The notes under the pieces: generated by a model
What the model was told of the DNA's origin: nothing
Databases searched by the model: none
The model's input: the letters and a program-made list of their open reading frames with translations, nothing else
Shown: one piece after another, positions 6,326 to 13,676 of the stretch
Numbering within the stretch: the stretch's first letter is position 1
Layout of the letters: every line of letters starts with the position of its first letter
Origin: a bacterium
Lineage (GTDB): Bacteria > Desulfobacterota > GWC2-55-46 > S146-80 > JALXFI01
DNA length: 14,939 nucleotides
Assembly (NCBI GenBank): GCA_027069035.1
Contig: JALXFI010000295.1
Span: forward strand, 1-14,939
Direction: 5' to 3'
Position numbers and translations under genes: made by a program

Positions 6326-9300
6326 ATGTGTTATCTTTATACAGGGAGCTTTTACGGTCAAGTGCTAAAAGAAGATATAATCTCAAATCTCAATCCTGAA
6401 CAGCTTGAAGCCGTAACACACGGCAAAGGGCCCCTTCTTGTTATTGCAGGGGCAGGCACGGGGAAAACACTTGTAATAACCCGCCGCATAGCATCTTTGA
6501 TAGACCGTGGGGTAAGGCCGGAGAGGATACTTGCCCTTACCTTTACAGACAAAGCGGCCTATGAGATGGAAGAGAGGGTTGACAGGCTTATACCCTATGG
6601 CTATACCGATGTGCGTATATCCACCTTCCATGCCTTTGGTGACGCCGTTTTGAGGGACCACGCACTGGATATCGGGTTGACCCCTGACTTCAAGGTGCTT
6701 ACAGACCCCGAAAGGATCATCTTTCTTAAAGATAACCTCTTCCGCTTTGAACTTTCGTATTATCGGCCGCTTGGCAATCCCACTAAATATATTGCCGCCT
6801 TTCTTGGCCTGATCAACAGATTGAAGGATGAAGATATATCACCGGAGGAGTATATCGCTTTTTCAGAGGGACTCAAGGAAGATATCGAAACTAATGGCGA
6901 TAAAAATGAACTTTACGGGCATGCCGCCCAGCAGATGGAACTTGCAAGGGCATATGAGATGTATCAGAGACTTATGTACAGGAACGGATATGTTGATTTC
7001 GGGGATCAGGTGGTTTTACCCCTTAAACTTTTTCGGCAGAGGCCGGAGATACTTAAACTCTATAGAGAGATGTTTGACTACATACTTATCGATGAGTTTC
7101 AGGATACAAACTATGCTCAGTTCCAACTTGTAAAACTCCTTGCCTCGGAAGATAGAAATCTTACATGCGTGGGGGATGATGACCAGTCAATATACAAATT
7201 TCGCGGCGCAGCAATAAGCAATATATTGAACTTTAAAAGTGCGTACCCTGATTTAAAAGAGGTGGTCCTTACCCGGAACTTCCGTTCTTATCAGGGGATA
7301 CTTGATATGGCCTACAGGCTTATAACGCACAACAACCCCGACCGTCTCGAGTTTAAGGAATCTGTCTGTAAAAAACTCGTGGCATCAAGGGGTAAAGGCA
7401 GTAATGAGGTGAATTACCTTGATTTTGACTCAGTATCGTCCGAGGCCGAAGGCGTCGCTGAAAGGATATTAAAGGAGAGACAGACTGCCAAAAGGGAGTT
7501 TGGAGATTTTGCAATACTTGTAAGGGCGAACATGGATGCCGAACCCTTTATTAAGGTGCTCAAACAAAAGGGCATCCCTTTTAGGTTCTCCGGCAGCAGG
7601 GGGCTTTACTCTACCGAAGAGATACGCCTTATTATCTCTTTCCTCAGGGTTATAACGAATTTTACCGACGACTTAAGCCTTTTTCATCTTGCGACTTCCG
7701 ATATCTACGGCATTAAGGCCGCAGATATCATACCGCTTAATACGCTGGCAAGGAGAAGGATGACCCCTCTATTCTATCTAATTAAGGAAGCGGCTGGGAA
7801 AGGTGCTGACACAGGTGAAAAAGGCAAGGATGCGGGAGAAAACCCTTATGGCGGGAGGAGCCTGCTTAATGACCTTTTTATTTCAGAGGAAGGGGTTATA
7901 TCGCTTTCGAGATTGATCGCTGATGTGGAAGATTATGCCCAGAGGGCGCTCAATGTAAGGGTGGGCGAGGTCTTGTATTCATATCTGCAGGGTACGGGTT
8001 ACCTGCAGAGGCTTGTTGAGGATGAAAGCATTGCCGGTGTAGAAAGGGTAAGGAATATTGCAAAGTTTTTTGATATCCTCTTTAATATCGAACTTTCTTT
8101 AAATATAGACAGGGCAAACACCCTGGTTAAACACCTTGACACACTTATAGATGCAGGATTTGACCCGCCAACCGCAGAGGCCGACATGGATGCGGATGCA
8201 GTGAGTATCATGACCGTTCATAAGGCAAAGGGGCTTGAATTCCCCGTGGTATTTATGGTCAGCCTTGTATCGGACAGGTTCCCAAGAAGGAGAAGACGGG
8301 AGGCAATCGAGATACCGCCGCCCCTTGTAAAGGATATTCTGCCCGAGGGTGGTTTTCACCTTCAGGAGGAAAGAAGGCTGTTTTATGTTGGAATAACAAG
8401 GGCTAAGGACAGACTTTATCTTACCTCAGCCCGTGACTACGGCGGTGTCAGGACAAAGAAGGCGAGTCCTTTTCTTACAGAGGCGCTTGATACGGTTAAG
8501 ACCGGCAAGGTATCGGTAAAGACAAAGTCCTTTGAATCAATAAGCAGATTCTCGCCCGCGGAAGAGGAAAAAAGGCAGAAAGTCCTTTTATCTGAAAACG
8601 TCATGACGCTCAGCCACTACCATATAGACGACTATCTTACCTGCCCTTTGAAGTATAAATATATTCATATAATGAGGATACCTGTTATGCCTCATCACAG
8701 CGTCGTATACGGCAGGGCGGTTCATGAAGCGCTTTCAAGGTATTTTAAGAGTAAACTGGAGGGAAGGACAATCTCATATAAAGACCTTGAGAATGTTTTT
8801 AAGGCTGCATGGAGGTCCGAGGGTTTTATGTCTAAGGAACACGAGGAGTTGAGGTTTAAGGCGGGCATAGATGCATTAAAGAGATTTTATGAAAAGGATA
8901 GGGAAAACGGTATAAATCCAAGCGCTGTGGAAAAGGATTTTCTAATAGATATGAACAGGTGTAAACTTAAAGGCAGGTGGGATATTATAGAGGAAAGGGA
9001 TGGGGCTCCGTTCATTATAGATTTCAAGACATCGGCCGTGGATGAACAGAAGAAGGCCGATGCTAAAACGAGGAAGAACCTTCAGCTCTTTATCTACGCC
9101 TTTGCCTACCTTAAGACATTTAATAGGCAGGCGGCGGGTGTTGAATTATACTTTATTGAATCAAACATCATAGGGAGGACAACTGTTGGAGAGAAGGAGA
9201 TGGAAAAGGTCTTTAAGGCCGTAGATGATGTGCTTGACGGGATAGGCAAAAAGAGGTTTATGCCGAAACCGGATGTTATTAACTGTGGCTATTGTGTTTT

Positions 9301-9334
9301 TAATGCTATATGCTCCGGCACTGCCGCTAAATAA
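6326..9334 (+). CDS. UvrD-type helicase fused to Fe-S RecB/AddB-like nuclease
   Basis: A 1002-aa DNA-repair enzyme joining a superfamily 1A helicase to a nuclease. Helicase motifs appear in order: NPEQ Q-motif, Walker A GAGTGKT, TFTDKAA, STFHAFG, Walker B LIDEFQD, VGDDDQSIYKFRGA, LTRNFRS, TVHKAKGLEF and YVGITRAKDRLY. From about residue 765 follows a PD-(D/E)XK domain: His800 (GRAVHEAL), Asp886 (GRWDII), and Asp899-x-Lys901 (IIDFKTS). Cys773, Cys987, Cys990 and Cys996 form the C...CxxCx5C pattern of Fe-S AddB-type nucleases. This is a one-chain form of what AddAB splits over two proteins; end processing in recombinational repair is the inferred role. The start is uncertain: GTG at 6362, with GGGAG 13 nt upstream, gives a more usual N-terminus (VLKEDIISNLNPEQ) than ATG 6326. 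Confidence 0.9.
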   Translation: MCYLYTGSFYGQVLKEDIISNLNPEQLEAVTHGKGPLLVIAGAGTGKTLVITRRIASLIDRGVRPERILALTFTDKAAYEMEERVDRLIPYGYTDVRISTFHAFGDAVLRDHALDIGLTPDFKVLTDPERIIFLKDNLFRFELSYYRPLGNPTKYIAAFLGLINRLKDEDISPEEYIAFSEGLKEDIETNGDKNELYGHAAQQMELARAYEMYQRLMYRNGYVDFGDQVVLPLKLFRQRPEILKLYREMFDYILIDEFQDTNYAQFQLVKLLASEDRNLTCVGDDDQSIYKFRGAAISNILNFKSAYPDLKEVVLTRNFRSYQGILDMAYRLITHNNPDRLEFKESVCKKLVASRGKGSNEVNYLDFDSVSSEAEGVAERILKERQTAKREFGDFAILVRANMDAEPFIKVLKQKGIPFRFSGSRGLYSTEEIRLIISFLRVITNFTDDLSLFHLATSDIYGIKAADIIPLNTLARRRMTPLFYLIKEAAGKGADTGEKGKDAGENPYGGRSLLNDLFISEEGVISLSRLIADVEDYAQRALNVRVGEVLYSYLQGTGYLQRLVEDESIAGVERVRNIAKFFDILFNIELSLNIDRANTLVKHLDTLIDAGFDPPTAEADMDADAVSIMTVHKAKGLEFPVVFMVSLVSDRFPRRRRREAIEIPPPLVKDILPEGGFHLQEERRLFYVGITRAKDRLYLTSARDYGGVRTKKASPFLTEALDTVKTGKVSVKTKSFESISRFSPAEEEKRQKVLLSENVMTLSHYHIDDYLTCPLKYKYIHIMRIPVMPHHSVVYGRAVHEALSRYFKSKLEGRTISYKDLENVFKAAWRSEGFMSKEHEELRFKAGIDALKRFYEKDRENGINPSAVEKDFLIDMNRCKLKGRWDIIEERDGAPFIIDFKTSAVDEQKKADAKTRKNLQLFIYAFAYLKTFNRQAAGVELYFIESNIIGRTTVGEKEMEKVFKAVDDVLDGIGKKRFMPKPDVINCGYCVFNAICSGTAAK

Positions 9335-9362
9335 TTTGTTTATATGCTGACCATAATACTAT

Positions 9363-10451
9363 ATGAATAAATTTATCGCAGGAAGAACAGGAAAGTTCAT
9401 AAACGTTATCCGGAAGGAAATACCTTTTTTGACTTTAAAAGAGGGTCATATCGTAAAGGCTCGGGTTTTATATGTTAAAGGAAGCAGCGTATCTCTAAAG
9501 GTTAGGAACAGGGTTTTTGAGGCAAAGACAGAGGTGCCGTTAAGGTTGAATGAAAGACTTCTGTTAAAGGTCGAAAAAAGGGATGACACGATAAGGTTGC
9601 GTGTTGTTAACGGCGGTTCAGGTAATGTCCAATCTATTCAAAAGAAGATATTGTCGTTTTTGGAAGTCATTGATTCCGAAAAACTTAACCTTAAGGAATT
9701 AACGGCGCTTCAGTCTTTTATAAAAAATAGCATAATAGATACGGTGCAGGAAAGAATCCCCGCAGCGTCGCTTCTTAAAGGTTTTTTTGCCGGGTTTGAA
9801 GAGATCTCAGGCAGTTTGTTGAAGGACACGTTAAACTCTTCCGGCATCCTGTTTGAGACTAAATTAAAACATCTTTTACTTAGATATACCCATGACGGAA
9901 CTTTAGACAATCTTCAGGTTGAAGAGCTTGTAAGGGGAGACCTGAAAGGTGTTCTCCTGCGCTTAAGGGAAGTGATTAAGGACCCGGTTATAGAGAAAAG
10001 CCTTGCAGAAAGGGGGATAAAACCGGGGGATTTGTTGGCGGCGGTGGATAAATTTATAAAAAACATAGAACACTATCAGCTTCATTCAAGACCGGATGAG
10101 TCCTTGCAGGGATTTCTGCCTTTTTTATGGAATGAATTAAGGGATGCGGATATTGTATTCCGAGATCAGGGGGGCGGTTCAAACTCTGAAAAAGCTTTAT
10201 GCTGTCTTGTGAAGCTTGATATAGAGAGCATTGGCAATGTGCATGTGTGGGTATTTATGCAATCGAATCTTTTTCATCTCAGATTTATTACCGAAAGCAG
10301 CACATTCCTGAAACGCTTAAGAGACAGTTCGGAGGCCCTTAATGAGCAGTTTAAGGCGGCCGGCCTTAAACTCGGCAGTCTTGAGATTGACTATGAAGAA
10401 GGTCTTAAAGATAAAAGAACCGATTACAATGGCCTTAATTTGAGGATATGA
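9363..10451 (+). CDS. FliK-like protein with C-terminal hook-length-control domain
   Basis: A 362-aa soluble protein without signal peptide. Residues about 24-86 look like a beta-rich barrel (LTLKEGHIVKARVLYVKGSS onward), residues 90-260 are mainly helical, and residues about 270-355 match the FliK C-terminal domain (Flg_hook): LVKLDIESIGNVHVWVFMQS, then LFHLRFITES, then a helix with LRDSSEALNEQFKAAGLKLG. In FliK this domain contacts FlhB to switch export from hook to filament protein. The next gene encodes an FlhB C-terminal fragment and overlaps by 4 nt (ATGA), which supports a partnership. The pair resembles Bacillus ylqG-ylqH. No other flagellar gene is near. The ATG at 9363 lies 28 bp after the helicase gene and has no evident Shine-Dalgarno. 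Domain assignment is fairly confident; function is inferred. Confidence 0.7.
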   Translation: MNKFIAGRTGKFINVIRKEIPFLTLKEGHIVKARVLYVKGSSVSLKVRNRVFEAKTEVPLRLNERLLLKVEKRDDTIRLRVVNGGSGNVQSIQKKILSFLEVIDSEKLNLKELTALQSFIKNSIIDTVQERIPAASLLKGFFAGFEEISGSLLKDTLNSSGILFETKLKHLLLRYTHDGTLDNLQVEELVRGDLKGVLLRLREVIKDPVIEKSLAERGIKPGDLLAAVDKFIKNIEHYQLHSRPDESLQGFLPFLWNELRDADIVFRDQGGGSNSEKALCCLVKLDIESIGNVHVWVFMQSNLFHLRFITESSTFLKRLRDSSEALNEQFKAAGLKLGSLEIDYEEGLKDKRTDYNGLNLRI

Positions 10452-10720
10452 GCGAAGATATACAAAAAAAAGCCGTAGCGCTTAAGTACAGAAAGGGAGT
10501 AGACTCCGCCCCCAGGGTTGTTGCAAAGGGCAGGGGCATTGTTGCGGAGAATATCATAAAGATTGCCAAAGAAAATGGGGTTCCTATACATGAGGACTGT
10601 GATCTTGTTCAGTTGCTTTCTGCTCTTGACATTTATGAGCATATTCCTTCCGAGTTGTACAAGGCGGTTGCAGAGACACTTGTATTTATATACAGGGTTA
10701 AGAAGTCCATTCAATACTAA
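10448..10720 (+). CDS. Stand-alone FlhB C-terminal-domain protein (FlhB/YlqH-like)
   Basis: A 90-aa protein equivalent to the part of FlhB/YscU/EscU that lies after the NPTH autocleavage site. KKAVALKYRKGVDSAPRVVA aligns with the FlhB stretch that directly follows NPTH, then KIAKENGVPIHEDCDLVQLL and IPSELYKAVAETLVFIYRVK match the rest of the domain. The membrane part and the NPTH motif are missing: the N-terminus is just MSEDIQ. Such cytoplasmic fragments are known beside FliK-like proteins and in flagellated bacteria can interact with the export apparatus or replace the FlhB fragment. The start overlaps the stop of the FliK-like gene (ATGA). This ends the helicase operon; no intrinsic terminator follows. 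Confidence 0.87.
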   Translation: MSEDIQKKAVALKYRKGVDSAPRVVAKGRGIVAENIIKIAKENGVPIHEDCDLVQLLSALDIYEHIPSELYKAVAETLVFIYRVKKSIQY

Positions 10721-10728
10721 AAGCGGGT

Positions 10729-10937
10729 ATTCGTGGCAAAAAGGATTTTAAGAGTTTTATTAGTGGCAAAAGATTAGCCCTCGCTTTCCCCGTAACCCAT
10801 AACACGCAACATCATACATTATTCGCCCTTTCCGCGTAAATCTGTGTCCCTAAAAAAGCACATTGGACACGGATAAACACGGATGTACACGGATTTTAAA
10901 AGCAAAGGATAAGTTACGAATGGACACGAATTTTCAC
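10729..10937. repeat. Cluster of 10-bp-periodic ACACGGAT/ACACGAAT repeats
   Basis: Three tandem 10-mers, ACACGGATAA, ACACGGATGT and ACACGGATTT, fill 10867-10896. A second block has ACGAAT at 10916 and 10926, again 10 bp apart. Inverted members precede them: ATTCGTG at 10729-10735 and the arm at 10832-10849, which matches the reverse complement of 10865-10882 at 14 of 18 positions and can fold with it. GTGGCAAAA occurs at 10733 and 10763. The gap between the FlhB-like gene and hicA holds no gene. I recall similar ATCCGTGT/ATTCGTG strings in intergenic DNA of many environmental bacteria, but know of no function. Confidence 0.55.
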
Positions 10938-10965
10938 AAAGGCAAAAGGGTTTATATTTAGAGGT

Positions 10966-11178
10966 TTATAGGAGGTTTTTGAATTGTTCGTCTGTAAGGT
11001 CAGAGTCTTTTATTATCCTTTGAAGGGTGTAAGAGTTGAGCCGTTTATGACGGGGGATGGTTACTCTGTATGTACCATCCGACATACCGATATGTTTGTC
11101 CTGTTTTATTACCTTGAATCCTACTTTTTGCAGGGCATTTACAACACGTTCAGAGGATACATCAGTAAAAAGGGTCAT
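10966..11178 (-). CDS. hicA: HicA-family mRNA interferase toxin
   Basis: A 70-aa HicA/YcfA-like protein with a double-stranded RNA-binding-like fold; HicA toxins cleave mRNA. The family course is visible: SERVVNALQKVGFKVIKQDK, the catalytic-region His29 in QDKHIGMSDG (usually GSHhh), then YRVTIPRHKRLNSYTLQRII and DLTDEQFKNLL. Only one His remains where many members have two or three, with Gly-Ser replaced by Asp-Lys; I would still call it intact. Its ATG overlaps the hicB stop by 4 nt, so translation depends on hicB. The order antitoxin-then-toxin is the reverse of the classic hicAB arrangement but is common. Confidence 0.85.
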   Translation of the reverse strand: MTLFTDVSSERVVNALQKVGFKVIKQDKHIGMSDGTYRVTIPRHKRLNSYTLQRIIKDSDLTDEQFKNLL

Positions 11179-11432
11179 ACTGCAACTTCTACTTCATACA
11201 CCTTGAAATCTTTTGTCTCTTCAGCAACCATTTCAAGGTATGTAGCTATGGCATCTTTTATGTTTTCTAATGCTTCTTCAAGGGTGTTGCCCTGGCTGTT
11301 GCAGCCCGGAAGTATCGGGCAATGCACATCGAAACCATACTTGCTTTTTTTAATAACCGGTACGGTGAGAAAGAAAATCGCCGAGAACACAGCAGTTAAA
11401 GATGTATTGCCAATTTCAAATCCCGCTATCAC
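11175..11432 (-). CDS. hicB: HicB-family antitoxin, 5' end uncertain
   Basis: Antitoxin partner of HicA with the short partial RNase H-like HicB fold: TVPVIKKSKYGFDVHCPILP, then GCNSQGNTLEEALENIKDAI and ATYLEMVAEE are the family hallmarks. No separate DNA-binding domain follows, so this is a compact HicB. The family start would lie just before FFLTVPVIKK, but no ATG is there. In-frame options are GTG at 11390 and GTG at 11432, neither with a Shine-Dalgarno; the second lies inside the family B palindrome at 11417-11440. An in-frame ATG at 11459, preceded by GGGTGG, is stopped at once by TAA (11453-11451). The palindrome may have altered the native start. The core is intact. hicA overlaps its 3' end. 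Confidence 0.78.
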   Translation of the reverse strand: MIAGFEIGNTSLTAVFSAIFFLTVPVIKKSKYGFDVHCPILPGCNSQGNTLEEALENIKDAIATYLEMVAEETKDFKVYEVEVAV

Positions 11433-11440
11433 GGGATTTG
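11417..11440. repeat. Palindromic element, family B copy 2
   Basis: CAAATCCCG (11417-11425) pairs perfectly with CGGGATTTG (11432-11440) around a 6-nt loop. It matches the reverse complement of 6275-6298 at 22 of 24 positions. It sits at the 5' end of hicB, where it contributes an in-frame GTG. Confidence 0.6.
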
Positions 11441-11541
11441 GAGGATAGAATTACGCCATGGTTACCACCCTAATCCTGTTTAAGGTTTTCTTTCTTTACT
11501 GAGGTAGTCACTAAAAGCGGAGAAAGGCGGAAAAAAAGGTC

Positions 11542-11569
11542 TTGACATTATATGACAGATATTTTAAAT
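11542..11569 (+). promoter_or_regulatory. Promoter of rplM-rpsI
   Basis: A perfect TTGACA (11542-11547) with a 16-bp spacer precedes TTAAAT (11564-11569, 4 of 6) in a strongly AT-rich stretch; transcription would start near 11576, giving a short leader with little room for a control structure. The hairpin-free region 11441-11541 shows no other clear signal. Confidence 0.55.
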
Positions 11570-11602
11570 ATATACACTTGACTTTTAAGGGAGATGGCTA
11601 CT

Positions 11603-12031
11603 ATGGGTACATTTTTTGCTAAAAAGGAAGACAGAGAGAGAAACTGGGTATTGGTTGATGCAACCGAGAAGACCCTTGGCAGATTGGCCTCTGAGATTGC
11701 CAAGGTCCTAAGGGGTAAAAACAAAATTGTTTTTACTCCCCATGTAGATACAGGTGATTTTGTAGTCGTTATAAATGCTGAAAAGATCAAGGTTACAGGT
11801 AAAAAACTCACCGACAAGGTATATTACAGACATACCAATTATCCCGGAGGGATAAAGTCTGTTACACTTGGAAAGCTTTTAAACGAAAAACCTGAAGAGG
11901 TTATACGAAACGCAGTAAGGGGAATGCTTCCCAAAAATCCTCTTGGCAGGGCAATTATTAAAAAACTCAAGATATACAGCGGTGGAGACCATCCGCATTC
12001 GTCACAAAAACCGGTAGAGATAAATATTTAA
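11603..12031 (+). CDS. rplM: 50S ribosomal protein L13 (uL13)
   Basis: A 142-aa large-subunit protein that binds 23S rRNA early in assembly. The sequence matches uL13 throughout: FFAKKEDRERNWVLVDATEK, TLGRLASEIAKVLRG, TPHVDTGDFVVVINAEKI, YRHTNYPGG, NAVRGMLPKNPLGR and HPHSSQKP near the end. I chose the ATG at 11603 because the Shine-Dalgarno AAGGGAG (11587-11593) is 9 nt away and the family starts just before this strand; the ATG at 11594 abuts the Shine-Dalgarno. rpsI follows after 21 bp, the near-universal bacterial pair, so the two are co-transcribed from the promoter at 11542. Confidence 0.97.
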   Translation: MGTFFAKKEDRERNWVLVDATEKTLGRLASEIAKVLRGKNKIVFTPHVDTGDFVVVINAEKIKVTGKKLTDKVYYRHTNYPGGIKSVTLGKLLNEKPEEVIRNAVRGMLPKNPLGRAIIKKLKIYSGGDHPHSSQKPVEINI

Positions 12032-12052
12032 TAAAAAGAGGAAAGAAGGTCT

Positions 12053-12442
12053 ATGACTGAAACAAATTATGCAACAGGCAGAAGAAAAACATCCGTAGCC
12101 AGGGTCTGGCTTAGTGTGGGCAATGGAGATATAATAATTAATAGGAAGCCTGTAAAGGATTACTTCAAAATGGAGACCCTTATTGCAATGGTAAAACAAC
12201 CATTAGAAATAACTAAGGCCTTGGGACGCTACAATATTATGGCAACGGTAAGAGGCGGCGGCGTTTCCAGTCAGGCCGGTGCAGTAAGGCACGGCCTGTC
12301 AAGAGTGCTTGCTGAACTTTATCCGGAACATAAACAAAATCTTAAAAAATCGGGGCTTCTTACACGTGACCCAAGAATGAAAGAGAGAAAAAAGTACGGT
12401 CAGCCCGGAGCGCGTAAAAGATTCCAATTCTCAAAGAGGTAA
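12053..12442 (+). CDS. rpsI: 30S ribosomal protein S9 (uS9)
   Basis: A 129-aa small-subunit protein whose C-terminal tail reaches the P-site tRNA. Hallmarks are YATGRRKTSVARV at the N-terminus, the central GGGVSSQAGAVRHGLSRVL, and the basic tail RKKYGQPGARKRFQFSKR with its conserved SKR end, so the protein is complete. AAGAAGG shortly before the ATG serves as ribosome binding site. It is the second gene of the rplM operon and is followed at 24 bp by a strong terminator. Confidence 0.97.
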   Translation: MTETNYATGRRKTSVARVWLSVGNGDIIINRKPVKDYFKMETLIAMVKQPLEITKALGRYNIMATVRGGGVSSQAGAVRHGLSRVLAELYPEHKQNLKKSGLLTRDPRMKERKKYGQPGARKRFQFSKR

Positions 12443-12465
12443 TCTTGACTTTAACGTTTAATACG

Positions 12466-12499
12466 AAAAGGGGAAGGGTTTATACCTTCCCCTTTTATC
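12466..12499 (+). terminator. Intrinsic terminator after rpsI
   Basis: AAAAGGGGAAGG (12466-12477) pairs perfectly with CCTTCCCCTTTT (12485-12496) around a 7-nt loop; the right arm itself ends in TTTT followed by ATCGTT. It lies only 13 nt before the argC ATG, so argC needs either read-through or a promoter not apparent here. Confidence 0.8.
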
Positions 12500-12509
12500 G
12501 TTATGGGAA

Positions 12510-13544
12510 ATGATAAAGGTTGGCATAATAGGAGGCAGTGGCTATACGGGTTTAGAGCTCATTAAATTACTGCTCAACCACCCAAAGACAGAAATAGGCT
12601 TTGTCTCTTCACGTCAGTACAAAGGGAAAAGTGTGCAGGAAGTCTTCCCTGCGTTTATAAATTCCGCTTTTAAAGGACAATTCTGCGATCCAGCCTCTAT
12701 ACCGAATCTTAATGAAGCAGACCTTGTTTTTACGGCTCTCCCTCATAAAAGCTCTTTAGAGACAGTGCCCTCCCTGTTGGATAAAGGTCTTAAGGTCATA
12801 GACCTTAGCGCTGATTTTCGCCTTAGAAAGATAGCAGATTATGAAAGCTATTACGGCGCTCATACCGCTTCGGATTTATTAAAAGAAGCGGTTTATGGTG
12901 TGCCTGAACTTCACAGGGACAAGATAAAAACCGCCACCCTTGTGGCCAATCCTGGCTGTTATGCAATAACTTCAATACTTGGACTTGCTCCAATGGCAGA
13001 CAATTCACATCTAAACAGCATGGTAATCATTGACGCAAAATCCGGTGTCTCCGGCGCTGGGAGAACGCCATCGGTAGAAACCTCTTTTGTAGAAACAAAC
13101 GAGAACTTCCGTCCTTATAAGGTTGCAACACATAGACACATACCTGAGATTGAGCAGGAACTCGGTCTTCTTTCAGGCTCAAAGGATATTAGGGTAACCT
13201 TTGTCCCTCACCTGCTTCCCTTAAACAGAGGCATACTTGCAACCATGTATATGCCTTCAGGCGGGTTGACCGAAGAAGAGGTTTATGACATCTACAAAAC
13301 CTTTTACAAAGAGGAACCGTTCATACGTCTGCTTCCCAGGGATAAGCTTCCCAATCTTTCGTATGTGCGCGGCTCAAATTATTGTGACATTTCACTAAAA
13401 CTTGACACCCGCTCAGGGAATATCATCATTATGGCCGCTATCGACAACCTTGGCAAAGGGGCGTCGTCAAATGCAATACAGAACTTGAACTTGCTCTTCG
13501 GTCTGCCTGAAACAACAGGCCTCCTCCCGCCTTTATATCCTTAA
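12510..13544 (+). CDS. argC: N-acetyl-gamma-glutamyl-phosphate reductase
   Basis: Third step of arginine (ornithine) synthesis: NADPH-dependent reduction of N-acetylglutamyl phosphate to the semialdehyde, in the cytoplasm. The 344-aa protein has the Rossmann start VGIIGGSGYTGLELIKLLL, catalytic Cys150 in VANPGCYAITS, the substrate loop KSGVSGAGRTPS, the ATHRHIPEIEQEL helix with its conserved histidines, and VPHLLPLNRGI. Length is typical. It follows the rplM-rpsI terminator directly, the same rplM-rpsI-argC order as in Geobacter and relatives. The ATG at 12510 has only a weak GGGAA ahead of it. No other arg gene is in the window. Confidence 0.96.
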   Translation: MIKVGIIGGSGYTGLELIKLLLNHPKTEIGFVSSRQYKGKSVQEVFPAFINSAFKGQFCDPASIPNLNEADLVFTALPHKSSLETVPSLLDKGLKVIDLSADFRLRKIADYESYYGAHTASDLLKEAVYGVPELHRDKIKTATLVANPGCYAITSILGLAPMADNSHLNSMVIIDAKSGVSGAGRTPSVETSFVETNENFRPYKVATHRHIPEIEQELGLLSGSKDIRVTFVPHLLPLNRGILATMYMPSGGLTEEEVYDIYKTFYKEEPFIRLLPRDKLPNLSYVRGSNYCDISLKLDTRSGNIIIMAAIDNLGKGASSNAIQNLNLLFGLPETTGLLPPLYP

Positions 13545-13588
13545 GTCCTTTAAAGCCTTCTCAATTAAAATAATTACGGGGACAAGGA

Positions 13589-13617
13589 TTGAAAGAGTCT
13601 CTGTTTTCTGATAAACT
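13589..13617 (+). promoter_or_regulatory. Promoter for the coiled-coil protein gene
   Basis: TTGAAA (13589-13594, 5 of 6), a 17-bp spacer and TAAACT (13612-13617, 4 of 6; the same -10 as at murI). The predicted start is near 13624, giving a leader of about 53 nt. Confidence 0.45.
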
Positions 13618-13620
13618 CAA

Positions 13621-13652
13621 AGATACATAGGAGTTTATATATCTGTTTTTTT
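13621..13652 (+). terminator. AT-rich hairpin with T7 run (terminator or leader structure)
   Basis: AGATACATA (13621-13629) pairs with TATATATCT (13636-13644), one mismatch, around GGAGTT; G and seven T follow. It could end argC transcripts. A competing stem, ATAAACTC (13611-13618) with GAGTTTAT (13631-13638), would exclude it. Confidence 0.4.
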
Positions 13653-13676
13653 AATTCTTTAAGGGAGGTGAGTCTA

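Noticed and set aside
9344..9370. Eight-codon frame just before the FliK-like gene as a leader peptide
   Set aside because: No ribosome binding site and no run of a regulatory amino acid; such short frames are expected by chance.
10563..10751. Plus-strand frame overlapping the FlhB-like gene
   Set aside because: It lies in another frame of a recognisable FlhB-domain gene, without its own ribosome binding site.
10867..10931. Possible small CRISPR array from the regular ACACGGAT repeats
   Set aside because: The period is 10 bp with 8-bp repeats, far below CRISPR repeat-spacer sizes, and no cas gene is present.
10984..11448. 154-aa plus-strand frame across the hicBA region
   Set aside because: The minus strand encodes clear HicA and HicB sequences with an ATGA overlap; the plus frame is their shadow.
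11594..11602. ATG at 11594 as rplM start
   Set aside because: The Shine-Dalgarno ends one base before it, and the L13 family begins at the next ATG.
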